Shown here in pieces: positions 9,309 to 18,400 of a stretch of 64,000 nucleotides of DNA. Both the position numbers and the translations under genes were made by a program. The notes under the pieces are model-generated. The model did not search any database and was not told the origin of the DNA. It saw only the letters and a list, made by a program, of their open reading frames with translations. The DNA is taken from the NCBI RefSeq assembly GCF_017161405.1, contig NZ_CP071051.1, positions 1,550,001 through 1,614,000 on the forward strand, read 5' to 3'. Each line of letters starts with the position of its first letter. The first letter of the stretch is position 1. This DNA comes from Leucobacter sp. CX169. Lineage in GTDB: Bacteria > Actinomycetota > Actinomycetes > Actinomycetales > Microbacteriaceae.

Positions 9309-10964
9309 ATGCTTACCCATACCTATGTACATCCGGCGCGCCATCGCGCGCAACTCACCCTCGCTGATGTGTCTCTCATGCGTGGAGCCACACCTGTCCT
9401 CAATCACGTCGATCTCACCGTTACGGCCCAATCACGTATCGCAATTGTTGGCGAAAACGGACGTGGAAAGTCGACTCTCCTTTATGTGCTCGCTGGTGTG
9501 CTTTCACCCGATAGCGGAAGTGTCCAGCGCACAGGCACTCTTGGCCTCGCAGAACAGGAAATGACCGCCACTGACAGTCGGACGGTGGGGCAAGCCGTTG
9601 CGGAGGCGATGGCAGTGCCTCGCGCTGCCGTCTTGGCGCTTGATGCCGCCGCTAGTGCTCTTGCCGATGACAGAGAAGGAGCTGCAGAGGAATATGCGGC
9701 TGCGTTGGAGTTTGCCGGAGCGATCCAGGCTTGGGACGCCGAACGCCGCGTGCAGATCGCCCTCGAAGCGCTCGACGCAGAAACAGACATGACCAGACTG
9801 CTTGCTGACCTCTCTGTGGGGCAACGGTATCGGGTGAGGTTGGCGTGTCTCCTTGGCAGTGAGGACGACTTCCTGTTGCTCGACGAGCCCACCAACCATC
9901 TCGACCGAAGTGGACTGGAATTCTTGACCGCGCAGCTCCGAGCACGCAGTGGTGGCGTGATTATCGTCAGCCACGATCGAGCCTTGCTGTCTGACATCGC
10001 TGAGACCATCATCGATCTCGACCCAGCACCCGATAATCGTCCACGCATCTACGGCAGCGGGTATGCCGGCTATCAGGAGGGGCGTCTGAGCGAAAGAGAA
10101 CGTTGGGAACAGGATTACGAGCGTCAGCAGGCGGAGCATACACGGCTGCAAGAAAGTCTCAGCGCCGCGCAAAACAGACTCATCTCTGGGTGGCGACCTG
10201 AGAAGGGAACCAACAAGCACGGCCGAGCCACGCGAGCAGGTGGACACGTTCAGAACGTGCATCGTCGACGGGAAGCGCTCGAAGCACACCCGGTGACAGT
10301 GCCTGAGCCACCGCAGCTGTTCCGATTCCCCGACCTTCCAACTCGAACCGGAGCTGCTCTCCTTAGCGTCGATAACGTTAGTGTGGCCGGTCGGTTGGCA
10401 ACGTCGGTGTCGTTTACGCTGTCGCACCGTGGCCGACTCGTTGTCACTGGCCCGAACGGGGCAGGAAAATCGACGCTGCTTCGTGTGGTCAGCGGCGAGC
10501 TTGTGCAGGACACGGGAACCATTCAGAGGCCGGGCAGCACCCGCATAGGGTTTCTGCATCAAGAATCCGCACTACCTTTGGACCGGCGGGCGAGCGAAGT
10601 CTATGCCGCGCATATCGGTGCACTCGTCTCTGCAGGAGTGCTGTTGCAATCGGAAGTGGTCAGCCTCTCGCAGCTTGGCCTCTTGCGGCCCCGCGAAACC
10701 GGCAAGCGTGTGGGCGAACTGTCGATGGGTCAACAGCGCCGTCTCGACCTCGCGCTCGTGCTCTCGAAACGCCCTCATCTGCTGCTCCTGGACGAACCCA
10801 CCAACCACCTCTCCTTCACTCTTGTCGACGAACTCACCATTGCGCTCGGGGCAACTCAAGCCGCTGTTGTGTTGTCAAGTCATGACCGGCAACTCCTACG
10901 CGATGTCGCCAGCTGGCCACAACTTCAGCTGACCGCCAGGGCCGAAGGCGACGTGCTGGCATGA
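9309..10964 (+). CDS. ABC-F ATPase, probable ribosome-protection antibiotic resistance
   Basis: About 551 residues from ATG 9309 with GAAGGA at 9298-9303; the frame also has an upstream start without a ribosome site. Two ABC domains occur in one chain without membrane segments. Walker A motifs are GENGRGKST and GPNGAGKST; signatures are LSVGQRYRV and LSMGQQRRL; Walker B is LLLDEPTNHL in both. A charged linker (about 275-345) joins them. This is the ABC-F plan, whose resistance members bind the ribosomal E site and dislodge antibiotics from the peptidyl-transferase centre or exit tunnel. The stop overlaps the MFS start (ATGA), which supports a resistance role. The exact drug class cannot be read from sequence. 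Confidence 0.85.
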   Translation: MLTHTYVHPARHRAQLTLADVSLMRGATPVLNHVDLTVTAQSRIAIVGENGRGKSTLLYVLAGVLSPDSGSVQRTGTLGLAEQEMTATDSRTVGQAVAEAMAVPRAAVLALDAAASALADDREGAAEEYAAALEFAGAIQAWDAERRVQIALEALDAETDMTRLLADLSVGQRYRVRLACLLGSEDDFLLLDEPTNHLDRSGLEFLTAQLRARSGGVIIVSHDRALLSDIAETIIDLDPAPDNRPRIYGSGYAGYQEGRLSERERWEQDYERQQAEHTRLQESLSAAQNRLISGWRPEKGTNKHGRATRAGGHVQNVHRRREALEAHPVTVPEPPQLFRFPDLPTRTGAALLSVDNVSVAGRLATSVSFTLSHRGRLVVTGPNGAGKSTLLRVVSGELVQDTGTIQRPGSTRIGFLHQESALPLDRRASEVYAAHIGALVSAGVLLQSEVVSLSQLGLLRPRETGKRVGELSMGQQRRLDLALVLSKRPHLLLLDEPTNHLSFTLVDELTIALGATQAAVVLSSHDRQLLRDVASWPQLQLTARAEGDVLA

Positions 10965-12229
10965 TCGCAAAGAATCCTATTCGTATACGCGCCCTTCGCC
11001 CGTTGGCTTCCCGGGACTATCGTCTGTTGTTCGGCGCAGTTGGAATTCAGGTCTTCGGCACCGGTATGTGGACGATCGTTATGGTTTTTCAAGTGCTTGC
11101 ACTTGACGACAGTCCGCTTGCGCTCTCGGCAGTGGCAACAGGGATGAGTCTTGGTCTGTTTGCCTTCGCGATCTTGGGGGGCGTGGTCGCCGACAGGTTC
11201 TCCAAGCGGCACATCATTATCATCGTGCAGGGGTGCACCGCCGCTGTGATGACGGCGGCGGCAGTTTTGTCGTTCAGCGGGGCTATCGAGTTGTGGCATG
11301 TCGGCGCTGCATCTTTTGCGATGGGTGCTGGGAGCGCATTCTTCTATCCGGCCTACAGTGCATATTTGCCCCAGGTGCTTCCGCCAGAAGAACTACTTGC
11401 CGCGAATGGGCTCGAAGGTGCTCTTCGTCCGTCGATGGGGCAGGGTCTCGGGCCTGCACTGGGAGGAATGGTCGTCGGTCTGTTCTTCCCTGCCGTCGGG
11501 GCAGCCGTTGTCGCGGCATCGTATGTGGTCGCTTTCGTCATCACTTTGTTCCTGAGTCGACGTCAGGAAGTGACCAAGCCCGTGCTACCGGTGGAACGTC
11601 CCAGCGTCTGGGGAGACCTCCGGGCGGGAGTGAAGTATGTGATGGACACGCGCTGGCTCCTCTGGACGCTGATCTTCGGGTGCTCGCTCGCACTCATCAT
11701 TCAAGGCCCCATCGAAGTACTCCTACCTTTCCTCACCCGTGCGCGGTTCGAGGACGCCGAAGCCACTTTCGGTTTCCTTCTAGCCGCATACGGCATCGGC
11801 GGGGCGATCGGCTCGTTGGTGGTCTCGTCTCTGAGACTCCCTCGTCGCTATCTAACATTCATGATCGTATGTTGGGGCGGTGGCACACTTCCGCTCGTGG
11901 TGATCGGCATTGCCGATAATTTGATTCTGATGCTGACAGCGTTGTTCATTGTGGGAGCGCTTACTGGAGCGGGCGTAGTCATCTGGGGAACGCTATTACA
12001 ACGATTGGTGCCGCTCGACATGATCGGCCGAGTCGCCAGTCTCGACTTCTTCGTGTCAATCGCGTTCATGCCCATCTCGATCGCCATCGCAGGGCCACTT
12101 TCACTGCTAGTACCTATCCCGGTGATCTTCGTGATCGCGGGGACCATCCCACCATCCTTGGCTCTAATCGCGATGCTGGCTGGACGCATGCGTGAAAGCG
12201 AGAAGAAGTACCTCCTGGACGTTCCTTAG
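10961..12229 (+). CDS. MFS drug exporter coupled to ABC-F
   Basis: 422 residues, twelve predicted helices, major facilitator superfamily. The N-terminal half has SRDYRLLFGAVGIQVFGTGMW and the loop 2-3 motif GGVVADRFSKRH (motif A, G-x3-D-R-x-G-R-like). This resembles Tap/Tet(V)/macrolide-type exporters of actinobacteria and firmicutes. The start overlaps the ABC-F stop by 4 nt, so the two are co-translated, pairing target protection with efflux. A long inverted repeat follows the stop. Confidence 0.82.
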   Translation: MIAKNPIRIRALRPLASRDYRLLFGAVGIQVFGTGMWTIVMVFQVLALDDSPLALSAVATGMSLGLFAFAILGGVVADRFSKRHIIIIVQGCTAAVMTAAAVLSFSGAIELWHVGAASFAMGAGSAFFYPAYSAYLPQVLPPEELLAANGLEGALRPSMGQGLGPALGGMVVGLFFPAVGAAVVAASYVVAFVITLFLSRRQEVTKPVLPVERPSVWGDLRAGVKYVMDTRWLLWTLIFGCSLALIIQGPIEVLLPFLTRARFEDAEATFGFLLAAYGIGGAIGSLVVSSLRLPRRYLTFMIVCWGGGTLPLVVIGIADNLILMLTALFIVGALTGAGVVIWGTLLQRLVPLDMIGRVASLDFFVSIAFMPISIAIAGPLSLLVPIPVIFVIAGTIPPSLALIAMLAGRMRESEKKYLLDVP

Positions 12230-12251
12230 ACGACATGATTTCAAAGTCGGC

Positions 12252-12300
12252 GCAGGCCGTCTTTTTCGAACCACCATCGACTCGAAACAAGACGGCCTGC
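12252..12300 (+). terminator. Terminator after the ABC-F/MFS pair
   Basis: Perfect 12-bp arms GCAGGCCGTCTT (12252-12263) and AAGACGGCCTGC (12289-12300), extended inward by TTCGA/TCGAA. Confidence 0.6.
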
Positions 12301-12463
12301 ACTGCCATCACATTGAACGCACGAATTTTATGAGGTTGTTCTTCGTGCACGCAGAATCGAATGTGCTGATGAGTGGGGCCGGTGGTGTGCAACACGTGGA
12401 CGTTGTAGACTCCGCTACTTTCAGCTCCAACGCTTGCGCGGCTACGCAGCACCGAGATTTGCT

Positions 12464-12492
12464 GTGACAGAAGGTCAGACAGCCGGTATGGT
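12464..12492 (+). promoter_or_regulatory. Promoter of the leader peptide before the DHA2 pump
   Basis: GTGACA (12464-12469) and TATGGT (12487-12492) are separated by 17 bp. The leader ATG begins 7 nt after the -10 box, so the leader transcript is probably leaderless or nearly so. Confidence 0.5.
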
Positions 12493-12499
12493 GGCTGGT

Positions 12500-12553
12500 A
12501 TGTCAAGTCCTTCAGGTGCGACTGCTGTCGCAGTAACGAAGACGCTCCGCTAG
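12500..12553 (+). CDS. Leader peptide MSSPSGATAVAVTKTLR
   Basis: A 17-codon frame between the promoter above and the DHA2 pump. Its last codons (ACG CTC CGC, Thr-Leu-Arg) form the 5' arm of the terminator at 12542-12564, and the TAG is in the loop. A ribosome stalled by an antibiotic near the end would block the hairpin and let transcription proceed. That is the usual design of attenuators before resistance genes targeting the ribosome. It shares its opening GTATGTCRAGTCC with the leader at 21036. Confidence 0.6.
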   Translation: MSSPSGATAVAVTKTLR

Positions 12554-12574
12554 CGGCGGAGCGTTCCTTCTTTT
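12542..12574 (+). terminator. Attenuator overlapping the leader peptide
   Basis: ACGCTCCGC (12542-12550) pairs with GCGGAGCGT (12556-12564) and is followed by TCCTTCTTTT, a typical intrinsic terminator 80 nt before the pump start. Confidence 0.7.
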
Positions 12575-12980
12575 AACGTTTCCGACGCTTCGTGATCTAC
12601 CCGGAGCGGCGTTTTGTGCTGCCCGGGGTTCATTCTCGAACAACGGAGCCTTTAGTGTCTTTTCATACTTTTTCTTCGCGCCGAAGTGACTCATCGGTGC
12701 GCGCTTGGCTGACCTTGGTCTGCCTTGCGATGCTGCAGTTTTTTATCGCTATCGATGTGACTGTTGTTAATGTCGCATTGCCCTCGATCGGAGCGGAGTT
12801 CGGCGCTAGCGAGCGTCAGCTCACCTGGGTCGTGGTCGCGTACACAATCGCTGGTGGTGGCCTTCTGATGCTCGGCGGTCGTCTTGGTGACATGTTTGGG
12901 CGGCGGCGCATGGGTCTGCTGCACGGTTAGGTGACATCTGAGTTGGCTTGCCCGGGAGGGCGGCCTGGAAGGATGTCATT

Positions 12981-13289
12981 GTGCCTAAGCCTTATCCCAG
13001 TGAGTTCCGTGACGGTGTTGTGAAAGTCGCTCGAGGTCGCGAACCCGGAGTGACGATTGAGCAGATCGCGAAAGACTTCGGGGTCCATCCGATGACGCTG
13101 CAGAAATGGTTGCAACGCGCTGCGGTCGATGACGGCTCTAAGCCGGGCCAGGCCCGCGGCGAGGCGGTGGAGCTGCGCGAAGCGCGCAAGAGGATCCGCC
13201 TCCTTGAGCAGGAGAACGAGGTCCTCCGGCGGGCTGCGGCATATCTGTCGCAGGCGAATCTGCCGGGAAAAGGCTCTACCCGCTCGTGA
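12981..13289 (+). CDS. IS3-family OrfA (helix-turn-helix)
   Basis: 102 residues from GTG 12981 with AAGGA upstream. PKPYPSEFRDGVVKVARGRE and the following GVTIEQIAKDFGVHPMTLQKW form the transposase_8 helix-turn-helix. A leucine-zipper-like stretch (RIRLLEQENEVLRRAAAYL) follows, used to multimerise. An A-rich slip site (GGGAAAAGG near 13265) lies before the stop, as expected for -1 frameshifting into OrfB. Confidence 0.92.
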   Translation: MPKPYPSEFRDGVVKVARGREPGVTIEQIAKDFGVHPMTLQKWLQRAAVDDGSKPGQARGEAVELREARKRIRLLEQENEVLRRAAAYLSQANLPGKGSTRS

Positions 13290-14176
13290 AGGAGCTCGCC
13301 GAGGACAGGATCCCTGTCGCGGTGACGTGCCGGGTCCTCAAGCTTGCTCGCCAGCCTTACTACCGGTGGCTGCTCGACCCGATCGCCGGTAGTGAGGTGG
13401 TCGAGGCATATCGTGCGAACGCGCTGTTCGATGCCCACCACGACGATCCCGAGTTCGGTCACCGGCTGCTCGCGGACGAGGCCCGCGACGTCGGGGAGGC
13501 AATGGCTGACCGGACAGCGTGGCGCATCTGCCGTGACAACGCGTGGTGGAGCGTGTTCGGGAAGAAACGGGGCAGGAACGGCAAGAAGCCCGGCCCGGCC
13601 GTCCACGACGATCTCTGCACGGTCACCGACGAGAATGGTCGTGTCCGGCACGAGTTCACCGCCGAGAAGCCGAACCAACTCTGGCTGACCGATATCACCG
13701 AGCACAGGACCACCACGGACGGCAAGCTCTACCTCTGCGCGATCAAAGACGTGTTCTCGAACAAGATCGTCGGGTACTCGATCGACTCCAGAATGAAGTC
13801 CAGTCTGGCCGTCAACGCTCTGGAGAATGCCATCGCGATGCGCGGTGACGTCGCCGGCTGTGTGGTTCACAGCGATCGTGGATCGCAATTTCGCAGCCAG
13901 AAGTTCCTGCGGGCTCTGACCCGCAATCGCCTCGTCGGGTCGATGGGCAGAGTCGCCTCATGCGGTGACAACGCTGCCATGGAATCGTTCTTCAGTCTGC
14001 TCCAAAAGAACGTCCTCAACCGCCGTTCCTGGGCCACCCGCGAGGAGCTGCGCATAGCGATCGTGATCTGGATCGAACGAACCTACCACCGCCGCCGACG
14101 CCAACCCCGACTCGGCCGTTTGACCCCGATCGATTTCGAGGCCATCATGAACACGCCAGCCGCACTGGCTGCGTGA
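13286..14176 (+). CDS. IS3-family OrfB transposase (DDE)
   Basis: 296 residues from GTG 13286, overlapping OrfA by 4 nt in the -1 frame. The HTH_21 region (YEAN/FGHRLLADEARD) precedes an rve integrase core: Asp in LWLTDITEH, Asp in VVHSDRGSQF and Glu in CGDNAAMESFFSLLQKN make the DDE triad. It is normally made as an OrfAB fusion that joins the ends and inserts the element. Full length with no lesions. Confidence 0.93.
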   Translation: MKELAEDRIPVAVTCRVLKLARQPYYRWLLDPIAGSEVVEAYRANALFDAHHDDPEFGHRLLADEARDVGEAMADRTAWRICRDNAWWSVFGKKRGRNGKKPGPAVHDDLCTVTDENGRVRHEFTAEKPNQLWLTDITEHRTTTDGKLYLCAIKDVFSNKIVGYSIDSRMKSSLAVNALENAIAMRGDVAGCVVHSDRGSQFRSQKFLRALTRNRLVGSMGRVASCGDNAAMESFFSLLQKNVLNRRSWATREELRIAIVIWIERTYHRRRRQPRLGRLTPIDFEAIMNTPAALAA

Positions 14177-15454
14177 CTAGAAACTGTCACCTAACCGTGC
14201 AGCAGACCCCATCCTCCTTGCTGGGACTGCAATTTTCGGTGCAGCCTCACTGCTCGCGGGAACAGCATGGTCATTTCCTATCCTTGTTGCGGCGAGACTT
14301 CTTCAAGGCGTTGGCGAAGCGCTCGCTCTGCCCGCGGCAATGGCCATTATTGTCATGCTGTTCCCCGAGGGGACTCCGCGTTCACGCGCGCTGGGCGTAT
14401 GGGCTGCTGTCGCCAGCTGTGGCTTGGTGCTCGGGTTCGTACTTTCCGGAATCATCACAGAGTTCTTGGGATGGCGATCGATCTTCTTGGTAGCTATTCC
14501 ATTTGTCGCCATTGTTCTCGTCGCTACAAGTTTCCTCGTTCCGCCCGGACGCTCACTTGAACGCGTTCCGCTCGACCTGCGCGGTGCGGTCTTGCTCACG
14601 GTTACACCCCTCCTTTTTGTTTTCGGCATCGTCGAAGCGGGGTCAAGCCGCTATCCGATGATCTGGATCCTCGCGATTCTGGCGTCGTTCATATGCGGCA
14701 CACTTTTCGTCGTGTTCGAACGAAAAGCCGCGAACCCTATGGTTCCGATTAGCTTCTTCCGACACCGTGCGAGAACACTGGCAAACGCGTCAACTGCGCT
14801 GTTGAGCGCTGCATTGTCGACATCATTCTTGCTCTTCACGTTCTACCTTCAGGATCGTCTGGGCCTGAGCCCGCTCGCCACAGGGCTCATGCTCGTCCCA
14901 TTGGCTGTGTCACTGGTAGTTGCGGTGACATACGTGCCGCGCTTGCTTGGCCGTTGGGGTGCTCGCGTGTGCATCCTTGCTGGCCTTGTATTCACAGCAC
15001 TGGCCATGGCATCAATTGCCCTAGTCGTCCATTTGCACGCACCGGCACCCGCAATGATCCCTGCCATGATCCTGATCGCAGCAGGCATGGGCTTCGGTCT
15101 CGTCGGGCTTCAATATGTCTCTGTTACTGGTGTCACTGAACAGGATGCAGGCATCGCTTCCGGAGTGCAAAGAGCTGCTGACCAGCTAGGCGGTTCAACC
15201 GGGATAGCAATCTATCTCGGGATCGGGTTTGCGCCAGCATTTTCTGGGAATACTCCGTACTTTGTCGCCAGCATCTTGGCGATCATCGGACTCGTTGCCG
15301 CGGGCCTCCTAGCCTCCCGAATCCGGATAGCTGTATCAAGCGACGCAGAAGTGACCGCGTCATGACACAGATCATCCACGCAAAATGGAGAATCGTGCGG
15401 ATACTTCCGAACTTCGACTGACCACCTAGCTATGTCGAACATGACGACTGAGAA

Positions 15455-15490
15455 GTTCTGCTTTGAACCACTCGTGGCTCAAAGCAGAAC
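15455..15490 (+). terminator. Terminator after the DHA2 pump
   Basis: Perfect 12-bp arms GTTCTGCTTTGA (15455-15466) and TCAAAGCAGAAC (15479-15490), extended outward by GAA/TTC with a bulge. Confidence 0.7.
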
Positions 15491-15627
15491 GCTTCATTGT
15501 GCCGTGCCGCGTCCGAGTATCGGGCACGCTGCTTCTCCATGCTCAGGCGCGATGTGCGGTGCTGCCTACTGGAAGGTCCATCAGCCGACCAATCAGCTGA
15601 AGGTCGTCTTCACCGAAGCGAGGGTCA

Positions 15628-16536
15628 ATGACAATCGTTTCTGAGGGGATCATGCCCGATCCGGGCATGATCCCACTGGCGGTGCGTGAACAGACTGCGT
15701 ATGTCGATTCGGGGCCAGTGGTGGTGGACTCCGTGAAGGTTGTGTTCACGATCTCGGGATGGGCGCGAGTGTCCTCACCCTTGGGAGAGGTGCTATTAGA
15801 ATCGGGGAGCATTCTTACGATTCCGGCAGGTATCGAATGTCGAGGATTCCCTGACGGACATGCACGAACGGTGACGTTCTATTTCCATCCTGAGTATCTG
15901 GTCGATCAAATGCGATGGCTATCGGCTACGCATCCCCTTGTGCACAATCTGCACCGCGCGCTTAAATGCGAACCACAACTCCAGCAGTTGCAACTGGCCG
16001 CCTCAGCGATGCGTGACCTTGCCCCAACGCTTGGACGCTTGGCGCGCCTGGGTAATAGTGACGGCGGGGATTTCGCACTGCTGTCGATGGCAACGAGTGT
16101 GTTCCATGCGGTGGGGCATCTGAACGGTATCCCATCGGATTTCAGCGAGGTGTCGATGGCTACGGGGGTAACCCCGCGTCGGGAGGTGACGCTGGCTATC
16201 GCACTGATGCGTGCCGATCTGGGGCGTCCATGGCGGATTGACGTGTTGGCCCGCGAGGTCGCGTTGTCAGGCTCGCAACTGGCCCGACTATTTCGTGCCC
16301 AGGTTGGGATATCACCGGCGGCATATCTTCGTCAGCTGAGAACAGACCAAATGGCCGAGCTTCTTGCCACCACGAGACTCGGTGTGGGAGAGATCGCTTC
16401 AGCCGTCGGGTGGAGCGACCCTGCTGATGCATCGCGAGCCTTCAAGCAAAGATACGGGGTGGCCCCTCGCGCCTATGCGCGCTTCAAGCACAACGAAAGT
16501 CACGAACTATATTCGATACCCGCGCGGCTCCCTTGA
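15628..16536 (+). CDS. AraC-family transcriptional regulator
   Basis: 302 residues. The N-terminal half is a cupin-like sensing domain (GWARVSSPLGEVLLESGSIL). The C-terminal 100 residues hold two helix-turn-helix motifs: IDVLAREVALSGSQLARLFRAQ and VGEIASAVGWSDPADASRAF, ending in the family's FKQRYGVAPRAYAR signature. ATG 15628 and ATG 15652 each have a GAGGG-type site; 15628 is kept. It follows the efflux cluster, so it may control it or be an independent passenger; no operator was identified. Confidence 0.85.
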   Translation: MTIVSEGIMPDPGMIPLAVREQTAYVDSGPVVVDSVKVVFTISGWARVSSPLGEVLLESGSILTIPAGIECRGFPDGHARTVTFYFHPEYLVDQMRWLSATHPLVHNLHRALKCEPQLQQLQLAASAMRDLAPTLGRLARLGNSDGGDFALLSMATSVFHAVGHLNGIPSDFSEVSMATGVTPRREVTLAIALMRADLGRPWRIDVLAREVALSGSQLARLFRAQVGISPAAYLRQLRTDQMAELLATTRLGVGEIASAVGWSDPADASRAFKQRYGVAPRAYARFKHNESHELYSIPARLP

Positions 16537-16626
16537 ACTACGCGCAACCTTGAGCCTCAGTCAAGAAACGTCTGCGTCACCGTGGCAGACCCGCAACTCC
16601 CGACGCCCTCCGTGGTCGGCCAACAG

Positions 16627-17475
16627 TCAAGTGCGGTCGTGGGATACGCGCCGGAGATCGTACAGCCGAAATGCTTCGCTCAGCGTCATGGCTGCCGCTG
16701 CCAAGGCCGGGCCAACGTCGCTATCAAGATCGCCGCGGAGCCGCACGACCGAACCGCCCCCAGCATCGCGTACCGTCTCGTTACGGTCGACTCGCATAAT
16801 GCCGAAGTGGTACTGCGCGTGAGCCGCCGCGCTGCCTGATCGCCAGACGGATTGCGTGGCACCGATGAGGAGATCATCGTCGACGCCGTGCATATGCTCA
16901 GCCACCCAGTCGATCGCCTTGGTCTGATTGAACCTGATCTTTGTGACATCTTCCGTCATGCTGAGTGACTTCGCCACCGACTGCAGGCTGGCCTGCCGCT
17001 CACGCAGCTGGTCCAAGAGGTCGGCGCGAGCTTCCTGGGGTTTACCGTCCGGGATCTTCATATCGCGAAAAGATGTCACCTGAACGCGAAGATCATCGGC
17101 ACGGAGCTTGAGCGCACGCTCGCGACGCTCTTGCCGCGCTGACGGTGCGAGCATCCACACCGCGTTCACGGCCGCGACAAACGCAGTTCGCGCGACGGTC
17201 ATATAGGCGGTCGGATACATCGTGCTCGTTGCCCGCATGGCGTCGATTGCGAAATCTAGGTGCTCGGAAGAGATGCACATCGAGTACCAGATGGGGTTCT
17301 CGACACTTAGCCCCTCCATGGAGTCGGCCGCGAGCGAGCTTCCATGCTCAGGCGACGTCGGGTTCTCGGCGCGTTTCCGCCAGGCGTCGACGGCCAACGA
17401 GATTCGATCTAGCCGACGTAGCCACTCGTTGTCCTCGGCAAGTTGAGGGTTTGTCCTGGACCGCCGCTTCGTCAT
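16627..17475 (-). CDS. Uncharacterised helical protein A of a minus-strand trio
   Basis: 282 residues, soluble and mostly helical: MTKRRSRTNPQLAEDNEWLRR at the start, AYMTVARTAFVAAVNAVWML in the middle, AAAHAQYHFGIMR near the end. The central pattern (A-R-T-A-x8-W-x-L followed by an Arg-rich helix) recurs in the next gene (17579-18400), so the two look like distant paralogues. Such layouts resemble the poorly known DUF5677/abortive-infection-like group, but I cannot confirm that. It is separated by about 100 nt from its neighbour. Confidence 0.6.
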   Translation of the reverse strand: MTKRRSRTNPQLAEDNEWLRRLDRISLAVDAWRKRAENPTSPEHGSSLAADSMEGLSVENPIWYSMCISSEHLDFAIDAMRATSTMYPTAYMTVARTAFVAAVNAVWMLAPSARQERRERALKLRADDLRVQVTSFRDMKIPDGKPQEARADLLDQLRERQASLQSVAKSLSMTEDVTKIRFNQTKAIDWVAEHMHGVDDDLLIGATQSVWRSGSAAAHAQYHFGIMRVDRNETVRDAGGGSVVRLRGDLDSDVGPALAAAAMTLSEAFRLYDLRRVSHDRT

Positions 17476-17578
17476 GGTCGTAACCTATCCGTCTCGCGTT
17501 CCCAGGGCTTCGCGAACCGACATTTTAGCGCGCGGGTCATTGACGAATGGAGTGAATGTGCCATTGTAAGAGTCGTTT

Positions 17579-18400
17579 CTATCTGATGGATGCGGACTGT
17601 TCGATCCGCTCGGCTGCGTCACTGCACACTCGGTTAACTGTCTGAGCGAACTGGAGCATCGTTGCATGGAGCAAAGGTGTCGGTGTGCCAGGGATCGGTG
17701 TGGTCGCGAGGTGTCGCAACATCATGAAAGAGAAGTGGCTCAGGTCGCTCAGAAACTTCCAAGTAGCAAACTCCACGCTGTTATCGCCGTAGTGGACCTT
17801 TACCGGCGCGCTGGTAGTCAGCTTCCTCGTCGACTCGGAAACGTCGAGCCCCAACTCGCCCGCGAGGCGTTCGAAGTGTGTCCGTGTTGCTGTCCTCTCA
17901 GCAGTGATGTGCGCCGAAAGTGCCTCACCCATCTCCACAGGCACAGCGCCGACGGTAGGTGCAGCAGTAGCCAGAAGCAGGTGGTTCTCTGTGAAATAGA
18001 GCGAGTCGGTGAATAGCGCACGGAACGCTCGGGTGAGGCGTTCCTTGCGATCCTCGGGAGCCTGAAGCCAAGCGATCGTCGTCGCATCCTCGATGGCAGC
18101 GCGCATCAGCGGGTACAGCACCGTCGCGTCCAGGTGGAAACGCCCTGGTTCAGTCTTGAAGATATCCCGATGTAGTGCACGCAGCATCCGTGCAGCGTTC
18201 CTCGCTCGCTCCTGGACATACCTCGATACGGCGAGCGAGTCCTCGCCGACGGTTGCGCCGGCATTATCTCGGTGTAGTCGTGAACCGTCAGGGAACCCTG
18301 CATCCGCAAGCTTCTCGAAGCACTCGGCACGTTCCGTCCAACGGTCGCACGCCTGCCAGAGCTTTGCGACAGTCTCCTCTGGGTCCATTTCAACCTGCAT
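17579..18400 (-). CDS. Uncharacterised helical protein B of a minus-strand trio
   Basis: 273 residues from ATG 18400 (MQVEMDPEETVAKLWQACDR) with GGGAG upstream. The frame is open further upstream, but that part overlaps the next gene and is not coding-like. Core ATVLYPLMRAAIEDATTIAW, then APEDRKERLTRAFRALFTDS, matches the A-R-x-A...W-L...R-x-R pattern of the protein at 16627-17475. The C-terminal half includes WKFLSDLSHFSFMMLRHLAT. It overlaps the stop of the helix-turn-helix gene at 18390, so they are one operon. Function unknown. Confidence 0.6.
   Translation of the reverse strand: MQVEMDPEETVAKLWQACDRWTERAECFEKLADAGFPDGSRLHRDNAGATVGEDSLAVSRYVQERARNAARMLRALHRDIFKTEPGRFHLDATVLYPLMRAAIEDATTIAWLQAPEDRKERLTRAFRALFTDSLYFTENHLLLATAAPTVGAVPVEMGEALSAHITAERTATRTHFERLAGELGLDVSESTRKLTTSAPVKVHYGDNSVEFATWKFLSDLSHFSFMMLRHLATTPIPGTPTPLLHATMLQFAQTVNRVCSDAAERIEQSASIR

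Larger units (their letters stand above)
12912..14209 (+). mobile_element. IS3-family insertion sequence, complete
   Basis: 1298 bp bounded by perfect 25-bp inverted repeats (12912-12936 and 14185-14209, outer ends GGGTCTGCTGCAC). Target duplication CAT occurs at 12909-12911 and 14210-14212, the 3-bp length usual for IS3. It holds overlapping orfA and orfB in the -1 relation. The perfect repeats and clean duplication mean insertion is recent and the element is likely still active. Confidence 0.93.
12655..15365 (+). pseudogene. DHA2-type MFS drug exporter split by an IS3-family element
   Basis: Start GTG 12655 with GGAG at 12645-12648. The first part (12655-12911) encodes RAWLTLVCLAMLQFFIAIDV through GGRLGDMFGRRR. 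The rest (14213-15365) continues ILLAGTAIFGAASLLAGTAW to the TGA. Removing 12912-14209 plus one copy of the CAT duplication restores one frame of 469 residues with the family's 14-helix layout and motif A intact, so the gene was whole until recently. The first fragment alone would give only about two helices. The attenuated leader upstream suggests it exported a ribosome-targeting drug. Confidence 0.88.

Noticed and set aside
9177-9431. A minus-strand frame ending SEKVAAAYSELLNERGGPT that looks protein-like
   Set aside because: It overlaps the well-supported ABC-F start and has no ribosome site; a short real gene of about 47 codons cannot be excluded, but the evidence is too thin.
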